Shown one piece after another: positions 37,040 through 49,706 of a stretch of DNA of 64,000 nt. Location: positions 2,090,501 to 2,154,500 of the forward strand of contig NC_066606.1 in NCBI RefSeq assembly GCF_905475345.1, given 5' to 3'. Position numbers and translations under genes: made by a program. Source of the DNA: Vespula vulgaris. Its lineage: Eukaryota > Arthropoda > Insecta > Hymenoptera > Vespidae. Within the stretch, counting starts at the first letter, position 1. Each line of letters starts with the position of its first letter. The notes below the pieces were generated by a model that saw nothing but the letters and a program-made list of their open reading frames with translations, was not told where the DNA came from and did not search any database.

Positions 37040-38678
37040 ATGGCTGAAATTCCTTCCGTAACACTTGCAAATGGTTATAAAATGCCTATGTTTGCTTTAG
37101 GAACATATTTGGTAAGATATTGTCATGTCAAATTAGGTTAATTTTCTTTAACATTTTGCGCGGGATATTTGAAACGTTAAAACGCTATCTTCGTTATTAT
37201 AAAACTTTCTATTTGGAAAGATTTGTAAGAGACAATATATTTTGTAATAACTAAAATAATTATTGTGTAATAAATATTTTTATTTATAAATAGTCTCAAC
37301 CAGGAGAAGTAGAAAAAGCTGTTATGGATGCTATTGATCTTGGATATCGTCACATTGATACAGCTTTCTTTTACGAAAATGAACATGAAATTGGTACTGC
37401 AATACAAGCAAAAATCGAAGATGGAACTGTCAAAAGAGAAGATCTTTTTGTTACTACGAAGGTTAGATATTAATACTAATAAGTGAAGTGGAAGTTGCAA
37501 ATTTACAAAAGTGTATATTTTGTTCTATTAATTCTATCCTACTCCAGCGTATAAGATCGAATGAAATTTCATCTTCTTCCTTTGTTTTCGACGATATATG
37601 TAACTTTAATCAATTCATAAGTTAATTCGTTTTATCTTATTCGTATTACAGCTATGGAATAATCGTCACAAGGAAAAGGATGTAGTTCCAACTTGTAAAA
37701 AATCTTTAGAGAATCTTGGTTTAACTTATATAGATTTATATTTAATTCACTGGCCATTTGCTTTTCAAGTAAGTATGAAAAAATTAAATATATATTATAA
37801 ATGTTATAGTTCTGCTAAAAATAGAGAATATTATCCTATATATATATTTTTTATTTATAAGGAAGGTGACGTATTGGTACCCAAAGACAAAGATGGTAAA
37901 CTTTTATTATCAGACACTGATTATATTGAAACATGGAGGGGAATGGAAGAATGTGTTCATAAAAAATTAACTCGTAGTATCGGTGTCAGCAATTTTAATT
38001 CTGAGCAAATTGCTCGATTAATGAAGTCTTCTAATATTGTTCCTGTAAATAATCAAGTAAGTCAAATATACTATTTACAATAAAAGTTTTATTCATTTTT
38101 CATAATTTATATAATTATATTAGGTCGAAGTTAGTGTTAATCTCAATCAGGAAAAATTAATAAACTTTTGTAAAAAGTACAATATCGTAGTAAGCGCTTA
38201 TTCGCCTCTTGGAAGACCTGGAAATAGATTAGGTATAAAAAATTCTTTGGATAATCCAATAATTATTAAAGTGGCAGAAAAATATAAGAAAACTCCAGCT
38301 CAAATTGCACTTAGATACGTCGTAAGTATGATTTACTTAACGCTATTGATTTTTATTGCAATATATGTAGTCCAAAAATCAATACATTTTTAGTATCAAC
38401 AAGGTGCTGCAGTAATTGCTAAATCGGTAACGCAAAGTAGAATTAAAGAGAATATGGAGATATTTGATTTCGAACTAACACTGGACGAAATGACAGCTAT
38501 AAAATCAATTGGTACCGGCGAAAGAGTAGCACCATTGACAGAGTAAATAGATATTATATATATATGTATATATTTCTAAAACTTCTCTGACGTTTTCATG
38601 AATTTATAAATTTTTCTAAATTTTTTTTGTTTCAGAGTACAAGGTCATCAATATTATCCATTTTCTATTCCATTTTAA
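37040..38678 (+). CDS. Aldo-keto reductase 2 of 3 (divergent substrate region)
   Basis: Seven exons: 37040-37111, 37294-37461, 37652-37768, 37862-38056, 38124-38321, 38394-38542, 38636-38678, giving 313 aa. The tetrad is intact: Asp46, Tyr51 (IDTAFFYENE), Lys80 (TTK|LWN), His113 (LIHWP). The family motif NQVECHPY reads NQVEVSVN, and the AYSPLGSPxRPWA stretch reads AYSPLGRPGNRLG and is shorter. Both changes fall near the active-site face and loop A, so substrate range probably differs from its neighbours. The last intron was placed by homology: reading straight through would stop at TAA right after PLTE, while splicing at GA|GTAAAT restores the shared C-terminus. It shares most intron positions with copy 1. 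Confidence 0.9.
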
Positions 38679-38766
38679 AGCTCATAAAGTGAACATATAT
38701 GATATCTTTATAGATTTGTGCGAATGTATCAATACATTTTAATCTTTTGTTTTAAAACACTAGGTC

Positions 38767-38804
<38 letters not shown>

Positions 38805-40099
38805 CTGAGTAAATAATTTTTTATTTAGTTTTAAAATATAATGCACATATTTTTGAATATATTGTTATGAATATATTAAAGAAAATTTTAATACATTAAA
38901 TAACATGTGAATATAGTAACAACAATGAATTATATATATTAGATTCGCAGAGTCAGATAACAATGCGGGAACCCTTTTCAAGGATGATTTCATCAATCAA
39001 CTTGCCAAATTATCATCCATCGCCCCTTCTTTTCTGTCTAGTCATCCCCTCTTCTGTCGCCTCTTACTAACATGAATAAGAACAACGTCTTTGTTCTTGA
39101 TAAAGCGAAATTCATTCGTAATAAAATCGTGCCATGGGTACTTTCCACTCTTTCCATTCGTAAATACTAGTACGTTTATTAAAATATCTGATAAAAATTA
39201 AACCTTTTAAACTGGAAAAATAGTCATACATATTAATGAACGTAATATTCTTTATCAATAGTAACCGCACTTAAAATTTTTTACTATTAACGCAAATGAA
39301 AAGTGATAAAAAAAAAATAAAATAAATAAATAAAAGAATAGAAAGGAAAAGCAAAAATAATGAATAATGCATAAGTTATATTACTTGTTAGCAGTTAATT
39401 ACAATTTTGAATCGTTATATTATATCGCTATAAAGAATGCAAAAAAATTCTTTTTTTTTTTTGTATTATTCTTTCGGATGTCTTTCATTATCTTTTTTAT
39501 CATCGGTTTTAAAAAGGATGAACAAAATTTTTTAACGAATCAAATATATAGATTACTTTCGGTCATGTGTCGATAGAGATTATATATGCTACGTGTGTGC
39601 GTACGTGTTTGTATGTGTGAGAGAAAGAGCAAAAAAGAGAGAGAGAGAGATGTATCGGACTAAAAAATCTTTCAAATATTTTTTAATCAATATACGTACG
39701 TGCAATATTATATAAATCAAATTAATGTTAAATATTTTTTTTTTACACTCGACAATATTTTTTTTATACTATCATGAGTGTTCCTTATCAAATAATCATC
39801 ATGAATGTCATTTCATAATTGTATATTTAATAATTGGCTTAAAACGATTTGTCTTTATCTTTTTCATAAGATATATACACATTTACTCGAAATATCAACT
39901 TTAGAGTTAACAGAAATGAAAACGACGGTATATAATAATATAAAGGATCGATTCATCATTAAAACATTAGGTTAATAGATAAAGACGGACGATCACGACC
40001 TTAACCTATTCACAATCATTTCATTTTTAATCAGAATTTGCAAAAGATAAAAAGAGAAAACATTTACGCACGTCAATGGGAAAATATCGATGAAAACTC

Positions 40100-40141
<42 letters not shown>

Positions 40142-40308
40142 AAGGAAAAATAAATAAATAAAAGAAAAATGAAGAAAATCAAAAAGTTAGAACGAACGGT
40201 TCACTATCTCGATATATCAAGTTATTACAATGTAAAGTAATTCTCAAGGTCGACTTAAGAGATTATATAAAATCAAATAAAATTTTTAAACAGATGATTC
40301 GTTTATCT

Positions 40309-40348
<40 letters not shown>

Positions 40349-41256
40349 CATACATATGTATGTATATTACTGATGAATATTTAATAAACATAAAAAATAT
40401 AACGTACGAAAAAAATAAAAAAAAGAATAAAAAAAAGTAAAATATTATTATATACTCGTATATAATCTACGAGAATATATTCATAAAAAAGAATAAAAAT
40501 TATAAATAACAATGATATACCTTATGATATCGTTTAAATCCACGTTAATTAATATAACATATAAAAAAAGCTCTGAGTTTTATCTGATAATACTATATTA
40601 TATTAACAATAGAAACAGATAAAGAAAGGAAGATAAAGATAAAGAAAGAAAAAAAAAGAAAGAAAGAAAGAAGAGTAGGGCCGATCCTTTTGACGATTTG
40701 CCACTCGTACCGGCATTGGACATCTAATCACTATTAGCTATTACCACTACTGGCATCCGTTCTGTAATTTTCCACAGTGCTTCTGATCTCGTTCAAAGAA
40801 TTCGTCAGCTTTTATATATATATATATATATACACGATATAACAAAGAAAAAAAATCTTTATAGGTATATATGCAATATACGTATGACGTACATACAAAC
40901 TAAAAGTGATTGTTACATAAGTATTTACAAAGTGAGCATATAAATAAAAGAACATGCATCCTTAAATCTTTAATTTCCACAAGTAATTTATAATGTATAT
41001 ATTTATACTATGTATATATGTGTATGTGTGTGTGTGTATATACGTGTAATCGAACGTCCTTTACATTAGAAATCGTTTACTGCGTATAAAACAAAACAAA
41101 AGAAGTAGCATATCCTGTCGATCCCATCGATTTGATTGGTAATTCGTTCTTCTAGTTATTTCGATGTCGTCCAATCGCGAAGATTTTAATAGATTCGTTA
41201 ATTTTCAAATTTAAATATATATATATAGAATTTATATTACATATTATATTTATATT

Positions 41257-41293
<37 letters not shown>

Positions 41294-41456
41294 TGTGTCG
41301 TGTTGTATACATACGTGACTTAATATGAAGAATATTTTTCATCATTAGATATATATCAGAATAAAATATTTTAATACTATCTTCTATTCATAATAAGGAT
41401 CATTGATCTATGTCATTCTAATTTATTGCCGATTAGTATAAAATTAGAAGAAGAAA

Positions 41457-41489
<33 letters not shown>

Positions 41490-41700
41490 TATTCGTACAT
41501 ACGTCATAAGTACATATTTACCTACCAATTATACACGCATATTTCATTTTATATACGCATGTATATATTTCCAACGAGAAAATGTAATATCTTAAACTAT
41601 GCGAAAGTAAACGTTGTGTATGATTCGCGAAATTGACGCGAGGAGGGGCGAGAGCCGATGGGTGGTTAAGATGGAGAGAGAAATGGCGTGGGGGAAGAAG
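38679..41700. other. Intergenic region between AKR copies 2 and 3
   Basis: About 3 kb without a supported gene. It has (TA)n at 38770-38802 and 41259-41287, (CATA)n at 40312-40345 and (CA)n at 41461-41488, plus AT-rich filler. Short ORFs here lack any recognisable domain. Confidence 0.5.
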
Positions 41701-41713
41701 TAAATCGGATCGT

Positions 41714-41721
41714 TTATAAAT
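41714..41721 (+). promoter_or_regulatory. TATA box upstream of AKR copy 3
   Basis: TATAAATA in the context CGTTTATAAATACGAG, immediately after a GC-richer patch (41635-41700) and about 250 bp before the AKR3 start codon. A start site near 41745 would be expected. Inferred from sequence only. Confidence 0.45.
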
Positions 41722-41969
41722 ACGAGACAGATTTTGACGAGACGTATTTGTGTCGTTGATACGGTCGCACGAACAAACATCTTCTTTCTTCGTTAACGTA
41801 ATTTATTTCTTTTCTCTATTTTCTTTGTAATTAAAATCTAATCGAATCTCATACATACATACATACATATATATATATATAATCGAACACATACATACAT
41901 ATATATATATATATATAATTCGTAAGAAAGAATCGTTCTTCTATTTTCTATTAAAGAAAAGAAGAAAAA

Positions 41970-42588
41970 ATGGTTTTAAACGTACCGAACGTTAAGTTTT
42001 ACAACGGCAACACTGTTCCTCAATTTGGATTGGGTACATGGAAGGTATGTAAAAACAAAAAAAAAAAGAATCGTTTCTCTTTTGTTTCATCAATAATATT
42101 ATGTATCGTATTATGTGATCCTTATGACGTTCGTTGAGTAGTTTCTTTTTTCTTTTTTGAAACAATTGAAATTACAGCTAGACAATATCGTAGATACAAT
42201 TGGACGTATATTATTATGTAGATACGCACTTTTTTTTTCCTATGAATATATCCCATAAATAAAATTACCTTAGAATACGATCGACGCAAGGTCATTTGTA
42301 TATTACTACGTACTACGTATAATTAAAAGACTATTAATTCGCGGTATTATTGCCGTTATATTTGAATGTTTCTTTGATGAATTATCATTATACGTATGAA
42401 CAATATCGTTTAACGATTTGAGATATTACTCGATTTACATTTTCCATTTAGCAAAATTTGTTGTTTTAAGATACGAGTAAAATCAAAGAGTTCCTATTTT
42501 CCTAGTTTAATTCTGATTTTCAAACAAAAAATAATTTATGTGAAAAAATGAGAATGAGTTTTCAAATTTTCTTTTTTTCTCTCTCTTT

Positions 42589-42677
<89 letters not shown>

Positions 42678-43920
42678 TCTATCTCTTTCTTTCTTTAATT
42701 AAAAATTTTTAGTTTTTCATTTCTTTAATACTATGTTGGTATATATACTTTATTATTATTATTATTATTTTATATATATATATATATTGTTTAGTCAAAA
42801 CCTGGAGAAGTCACTCAAGCTGTCAAGGACGCCATAGATATTGGTTATCGGCACATTGATTGTGCTCATGTTTATGGTAATGAAAAAGAAGTCGGGGAAG
42901 CAATAAAAACGAAAATTACAGAAGGAGTTGTTACTAGAAAAGATTTATTCGTTACTAGTAAACTTTGGAATACTTTCCACAAACCTGATTTAGTTGAACC
43001 TGCACTCAAAAAGACATTGAGCGATCTTGGTCTTGAATATTTAGATCTTTATTTAATTCATTGGCCTATTGCTTACAAAGAGGGTGAGGACTTATTTCCA
43101 AAAAATTCTGATGGTTCTCCCGAATTTAGCAATGCTGATTACATTGATACATGGAAGGCTATGGAAGGTGTATTAAATAAAGGATTAACGAAGAACATTG
43201 GCGTTAGTAACTTTAACTCCGAGCAGATTACCAGATTACTTAAAAACTGTACCGTTAAGCCGGTAACGAATCAAGTATGTTTCTTTTTGACGAATCGATT
43301 ATAAAATTCTTAATCGTTTGATTATTAATAATGAAAATATTTTGTTCAGGTCGAATGTCATCCATATCTAACTCAAAAAAAATTGTCTGCATTCTGTAAA
43401 GAAAAAGAAATTGTTATTACCGCTTATAGTCCTTTGGGTTCACCAGATAGACCATGGGCTAAACCAGATGATCCAAAATTATTGGAGGATGTGAAGTTAT
43501 TGGAACTTGGAAAGAAATATAATAAGACACCAGCGCAGATTCTTTTGCGTTATCAAGTATGTTATCATGTGTAGTCTTTGCTAAAATAACAAGAAAAAGA
43601 AATTTAATATTATAATAAAATGAGTACATCACATAATATATTTTAGTTGGATCGTGGACATGTGGTAATTCCAAAATCCGTTACCAAATCACGTATTGCC
43701 GAAAATAGTAATATTTTCGATTTTCAACTTAAGCCTGACGATATCGCGTACATCGATTCTTTTGACTGTAATGGAAGAATCTGTCCAATGACAGGGTAAG
43801 ATGATTATTTTTATAGATATTTGCACATGATATTTTCTTACATATTAAATTTATGATATTTTATTTCTGATTTTCAGATCTGAGGGCAGTCCTTATTTTC
43901 CGTTTGCCATTCCTTTCTAA
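41970..43920 (+). CDS. Aldo-keto reductase 3 of 3 (AKR1-like)
   Basis: Five exons: 41970-42044, 42795-43274, 43350-43556, 43647-43795, 43878-43920, giving 317 aa. The tetrad is Asp47 and Tyr52 (IDCAHVYGNE), Lys81 (TSKLWN) and His114 (LIHWP). NQVECHPYL, AYSPLGSPDRPWAKPDDP and IPKSVTKSRIAEN are textbook family sequence, so this copy looks the most canonical of the three. Exon 2 (160 codons) equals exons 2-4 of the other copies fused, so two introns have been lost here. The 750-bp first intron carries a long (CT)n tract. An AATAAA is at 44074-44079, and a TATA box lies upstream at 41714. Confidence 0.94.
42595..42664. repeat. (CT)n microsatellite in AKR3 intron 1
   Basis: About 35 uninterrupted CT units, flanked by imperfect TCTCTA/TTTC units on both sides. 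Confidence 0.95.
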
Positions 43921-44223
43921 GTAATACACATGATAAATGAAATTAGATTTAGTCGTGCATAAAAATATTACGAAAAACCTTATAAGATATGTGTGTCGTA
44001 CATATGTTCTTTGTTAAATACATTCATGCATACGTTCGTATTTTTCTACGCATGTATTTCGATATTCATAGAAAATAAATTTTCGTTAAATAAGGAAACT
44101 CTCGTTTATGATATTAATGTAATTTGAGTTGGATCGTTGGATGAAAAAAAAAAAAAGAGAAACAAGGAAAAGAAAAAGATTTTTGTAATGTTACTACGTT
44201 ATAAAATAGTAGTTGATTGATAT

Positions 44224-47200
44224 TCAATTGCAACAGCAGGTGGAATTATCGCTATCTTCACAACCGCAAGAACAACATTCGCAATATTCTTCGTCACTGT
44301 CGCTATTGTTCGCGGAAACGTGTAATAATGATTCAGCTACTGGTTGATATCCTTTGTCCAATGGACACGATGGTCCAGCTCCACATCTGCAGGGTACACT
44401 AGATAATCCATAGGCGCACTTTCCTTTACAATTGCATCTACATTCGTTTTTATTCTGAGATAAACGGCATTTATTGCACGACGATGAATAAGAGTTGTTA
44501 GATGCGATATCGAAATCGCAAGGTGCCCTTGGACAATCTAAAAATGTATAAATGTGTAAATGTGTATAAATGTTCTGAGAGTGATGTTATATAGGAACGT
44601 GATTGGTTTATATATATATATATATATATATTTTTTCTTATATATTTATATATAAACTAGGAAATAGAAACGTACTTGATAATACAGCACAGGGAGGAAG
44701 GTCACAAGGAAGATTAACCGAGCAAGGATTTTTCCGAGCATAATTAGATTTTAATGAACGTACGTTAGGACACATTTTCGTTGAAGACTTTGTCAATTTT
44801 AGACTCGTCGGACCGATTTTGTGATTGAACTTTTTCAAACAAATACATAATTTTGATTCCTACGATTTGAAATTGAAATATAACATATAGATTTACTAAA
44901 AGGATTTAAATATTTTATTATAGTACATGATTCTTTTCATTTACTAAAACTGGCCTCTTTACTTTTTTCAGTTGATCAGTTTCTTCATTCGAAATCTCGT
45001 TTCGATTTTTCGATGTCTTTGAAGGATCTATTTCCTTTTCTTCAATCTTCTGTGCTTTATCTCGTACTTGTTTTGGATTTGTAACACCCTTTGTCGTATC
45101 TATATTATTCTATAAATAATAATTTCTTTTTTATTTATATATAAGTAAATTTTTAATATCAACGAATTGAAAAAGGTAAAGCATTTTGAAATCTAGAAAT
45201 CGAATGAATGAAAAAATAAAAAAATATAGATTTATTTTGCAAATAAAATTGTGCAAATAGAATTCAACCTTTCAACGTTATCGATTGTTTTTTCTATTCA
45301 TTACTGATAGTTCAGTGTAGAACATTTTTGAAGTTATTCATAAATTAAGTGATAAAACTCCTTAATAACATGTACAATTACTTCTTTTTATTACACGTAA
45401 AATATGCAAAATATATTAACGATAAATATATAAACGATATATTTATTTTTTCATACATTAACTTAGGATAATAAGTTTAACTTAGAGTAATAAATAATAA
45501 ATTAGAATTTGTTAGATTCTGAAAATGTGTTGCAATACTATAAATATAATTATTAAAAAAAAAAAGTTGATTTTAATTCGTTGTAGTATTATATTATATA
45601 TCGATCATACCTTATGGTAAACCTTTGTAAAATGATATAAAAAATCAAATTTATCATACAGAAGAAAGATTGACAAAAATATGTAGATGAATTTTTTCTC
45701 TGTTTTTCTTTTCCTGATTTTTTATATACTTAATTACGTATCTATGTAATGACTTTTTAAATTATGATGAGTTTTTAATTATTATTATTAAACGAAGTAC
45801 GTTATGTATTATATCTTCGTATCATAAAATTTTTGAATTTTTTAACAGATTTACATTCGACTATACTTTTTACTGTTAAGACAGGAAAAAAAAATTTTTT
45901 TAAAAATTGCTTTGCGAAAAAAGAAAAAGAAAGAAGATGGTTGAATTTGATTTGCAAAGGTTCGAATTTAAATTTGCAAAATCTACATAATAAAAAAAAT
46001 ATATATATATATATAAAAGATACTAACATCGCTCTTTTTTCGCACGAGTTCCTTCTTTAATTGTTGTACATTGTTCTTATAAAATTGTAACGCGCAATAC
46101 ATCTTCTTCTCATTATTTTCCAGATCTTGAATGCGTTTAAGCATTTTGTTATTACCGGAAATAGTTTGAAATTCTCTGGAAGCAAGCAAACGATCCAATT
46201 GTTCCACGTACAGGATTTCTTTTTCTTCCAATTGCGTTATGCAATTTTTCAATTCTAATTCGTCCTTAGCTAGTTGATGTATCTTGGTCAAACAAACGAC
46301 ATCGTCTGAATGAATCGAATGTAAACTCGCACCTTCATAATTACGAATTTCTTTTTCAATTTTGTCAGCTTGATCGTTCATTTCCTTATTCGCCAATTCG
46401 AGGGATTCCAACTCTATATCCGCTTCTTCCAATTTAACATCGGCATCGATAATTTTATCCTAATAGGGGAAAAAAAAGAAAGAAAAAAAAAAAAGAAAAT
46501 ATATGTTAGCAATTACGATGATCCTAAAAGCGTTTGTTCTTCGATTCATATAGCTTCGTTTATTAGCGATCGATCAGATCAGATCAAATCAAATCAAATC
46601 AAATCAAATCAAATCAACTCAACTCAAATCAAATCAAATCAAATCAAATCAAATCAAATCAAATTAAATCAAATCAAATCAAATTAAATCAAACAATCGA
46701 TCGATCGATCAAGAAGACAATGAAAACGAGAAAATGTTAAAAAACTTTGAATAATCAGCGGGAACAACGTGATTTTTTTTTCTTTTCTTTTCTCTCTTTT
46801 TTCTTTTTCTGCATACCGACGAGACTTATTATTAGTCCGTAATTAAGTCGTCGTAATTATTCTTTTCTTTTCTTTTCTTTTTTGTTTGTTTGTTTTTTGG
46901 CTTGGCATACTGACGAGATTTTATTACCCCGTTAGTCGTCGTATGTTGAATTTCAATCGGGTCGTACGTGCAACTCCGTCGTCTCCGTATTGAGATCCTT
47001 GACAGTGCTCTTCAAATTACGAAGTAGCTTTTCGGTAGGGTCTAAATCGGGCGACAGCTTCTTCATGATTTCGCGAATTTTGCAAAATGGAGCATCGTCG
47101 CAGGTCTTCCCAGATTTCCACATGTTGTACGCCATAAGGGCCGGTATTGATCTCTCCATCGTCGTGATTTTTTCTCGGAGATATCTGTGACGTCCCGTTA

Positions 47201-47410
47201 AATCGCAATGACGTTCTTCTATACTTGCAGCGATTTTTTCGAGATACGGTTTCGATTGTCTATCCATTTTCGTTTCGGACTTAGTACCTGAAATAATATA
47301 TATATATATTAATGCGTTAATAATAATCAATGACGAATTAAACAATGGTGGTCTTAATGAAGATGTTGGAAATTTTTGAGAATTTTATTTAAATAAATCG
47401 ATTGTACTAT

Positions 47411-47460
<50 letters not shown>

Positions 47461-49206
47461 AAATTATTGCATTGATTATTTTATAGGACGAGTACACGTC
47501 ACTATCTGCTATGCAGAAATTAATATATATACATATACATATTTCATCATTAGTAATATCTTTTATCATTAATAGATAAAATCATTTCGAATTCGTCTAT
47601 GTCGGTAAAAATTACATTTGATAGAATTCAATCATTTTATCCGTCGGTAATTTGTTTCCCTTCTGTCGGTAATGCTGTTTCAAATACTCCATCGATAATT
47701 TTTTTAATTCTGTAGTGCGATTCTAGGAGTATCCCTTAAACTAATGTGATTAAATACCTAAATCATACATAAAACGCGAAACACAATTCACAGAACACAC
47801 AACACATTATAAGAAACATAGAACAAGAAACACGAACAAAATAATTGACGTGATGAAATAAGTAATTATGAGTCATTCGAAGGTTAAAACTATTATAACT
47901 CCATTTAAAAAATTTTAATGTCAAAGTATTTAAACTAAATTTCTCAAGTAATTAGGTGTTAAATGATCAAATATTTTTATGACCTTTGTGATTAATAAAC
48001 AATTTACAAGATATATAACTTCTTTTTTATCAATTCTTTTCACTTTTCTTTCGTTGAATTAAATAGATTTGGCAAATGTTCGGTTTACATATCGTAAACA
48101 AGTATTCGTATATTTTCAAATTGTATTCGACACTTCATTATACGAAATGTAAAAGAAACATTTTTCCACTGATCGGATTAGATCGTTGATCGTTTGAGAA
48201 ATAACAAAAATTGCTTTAACAAGATACCTCATCCAGGAATCGTAAAATCGAAAATTTACGATCGAATTTACGAAATAAAATATTTTTCTAACCTGCGTAG
48301 GTTTCAAATGCGTAGAAAGCACGTTACTATCGCGCCATCTAGGTATGACCAACTTCACTCATTCGCTCTCTTTCTCTCTCTCGCTTCGTATTCACGTCAT
48401 TCGTATATCGTTCTCTCTCTTTCTCTTACTTCGTACTTCACATCGATACCCTCCTTTTCTCTTTCTCTCTATCTTTTTCTTGATCTTTCTTAAAAATCTT
48501 GTAGTTTTATAACTAATATTTTTGCAAGTTCAGAGTTAGCTTAAACATTCCCGTCGGTTTAAAGAAGCAACAAGATACAATTTTTTATTTGGATTGGATA
48601 AGAGTAGTGTTTTTTAAAAATTAAAAACGGATACAAAATAATAAAGCTTTTATATTATTAACGATGTTATACGAACAATTTTTCTGTGTGACTTTTATCA
48701 TTGGAAGTAATCGATTGAAAATATCAAATCTAATATACGTCGTATAAAATTATAGCTATTTCTAATGATATACGTAAGTACATATATATATATATATGTG
48801 TGTGTGTGCGTGCACGTATATGTATATACGTTGCGACTGTGTTAAACATGAATTGATCAATCGCATAAAAATCTGTTGCAGAAGAGATCGTTTGAATGAA
48901 TTTATCGTAAATACGTAAAATAAGATCTCCTAATAAAACACAAAAATTCGTTAGTTATCTCTACTAGAACTTGCGTTTCCTATTATTTTCTTTTTCTTTA
49001 TTTCTTTTTTTTTTTCTTTTTTAAAGAACGATATGAAACTTACATTTGCATTGGAACGATTCCGTAATAGATCCATTTCGGTCTGTAAAAATTTCATTGT
49101 GTCACTTTATGACGAGAAAAACGTTTATACGTTTCATATATTTTATTTTATTTTTTTTCTTTTTTAATATATGATATCACTTACCAGTTTTATGTAATGT
49201 CGCCAT
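44224..49206 (-). CDS. Unrecognised coiled-coil protein with cysteine-rich C-terminus
   Basis: Seven minus-strand exons: 49206-49185, 49082-49044, 47287-46968, 46459-46028, 45109-44963, 44859-44676, 44537-44224. Phases fit at every junction and give 485 aa. I do not recognise the family. Residues about 20-260 are rich in Glu/Lys/Leu heptad-like sequence (e.g. LEKIAASIEERHCDLTGRHR, KIIDADVKLEEADIELES) and should form long coiled coils. A Lys-rich polar linker follows. The last ~165 residues hold about 30 cysteines in CxC, CCC and CxxxC patterns (ECRCNCKGKC, PCRCGAGPSC, YCECCSCGCE, TCCCN) and probably bind metal or form disulphides; no signal peptide is seen. The start is set at an ATG in GCCATTATGGCG; the frame stays open upstream to 49416, and the in-frame Met codon at 47267 is another option. 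Not in the neighbouring AKR or P450 families. Confidence 0.72.
46574..46692. repeat. (AAATC)n pentanucleotide satellite
   Basis: About 22 units of AAATC with rare AACTC and AAATT variants, in the intron between exons 3 and 4 of the minus-strand coiled-coil gene. Confidence 0.95.
47417..47456. repeat. (TA)n microsatellite
   Basis: About 20 TA units in the 1.76-kb intron of the minus-strand coiled-coil gene. Confidence 0.9.
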
Positions 49207-49419
49207 AATGGTTTGATCAATTCGAAAGATTCGATGGAAAATTTGATTGTTGATTTTATTAGAAAGCCATAAATTTTGTCGAGTCAATAACAACGTTTGT
49301 AGTTGACATGACGGATGAAAGATTTGTCGTATTGTACACATATATACATATGTACATATGTGTGTGTGTGTGTATGTCATATATGTATGCCGTTGATTAT
49401 TTGGCGTTAGATTCAAGTC

Positions 49420-49700
49420 ATATAAATACGGTACGGGAGATGTTTTTAAACGACATTACCGACGGTAGATAAGTCGAGGATGATTAAAAAGTTAATAAAA
49501 TGCGGGTCATTTGATTCAATGAAAGAGAAGAACGAAATCGAGCGGTTGTCATTCTCGATTGACAATAAACATGACAGCGCGTCAATATCATAATAGTCGC
49601 AATGTCGAGAGACATTATTGCGTTTCTTGCTAGATGATATATATATATATATATATACACATAAATAATTTATATAATTAAGAGAAATTAAAGAAAAAAA
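49420..49700. promoter_or_regulatory. Likely shared promoter of two divergent genes
   Basis: The minus-strand coiled-coil gene starts at or below 49416 and the plus-strand membrane-protein gene has its earliest supported exon at about 49707. Fewer than about 500 bp separate them, and the interval is GC-richer than its flanks. No TATA box or clear initiator was recognised. The bidirectional role is inferred from layout. Confidence 0.4.
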
Positions 49701-49706
49701 TTAAAG

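Noticed and set aside
38541..38549. AKR copy 2 ending at the in-frame TAA right after PLTE
   Set aside because: The paralogues splice at the same place (GA|GTAAG in copy 1), and doing so here restores the shared xEGHxxYPFxIxF-type C-terminus.
49207..49416. Longer N-terminus for the minus-strand coiled-coil protein
   Set aside because: The upstream open frame reads through a (CA)n/(TA)n microsatellite, giving HTHICTYVYM-type sequence, which looks like leader rather than protein.
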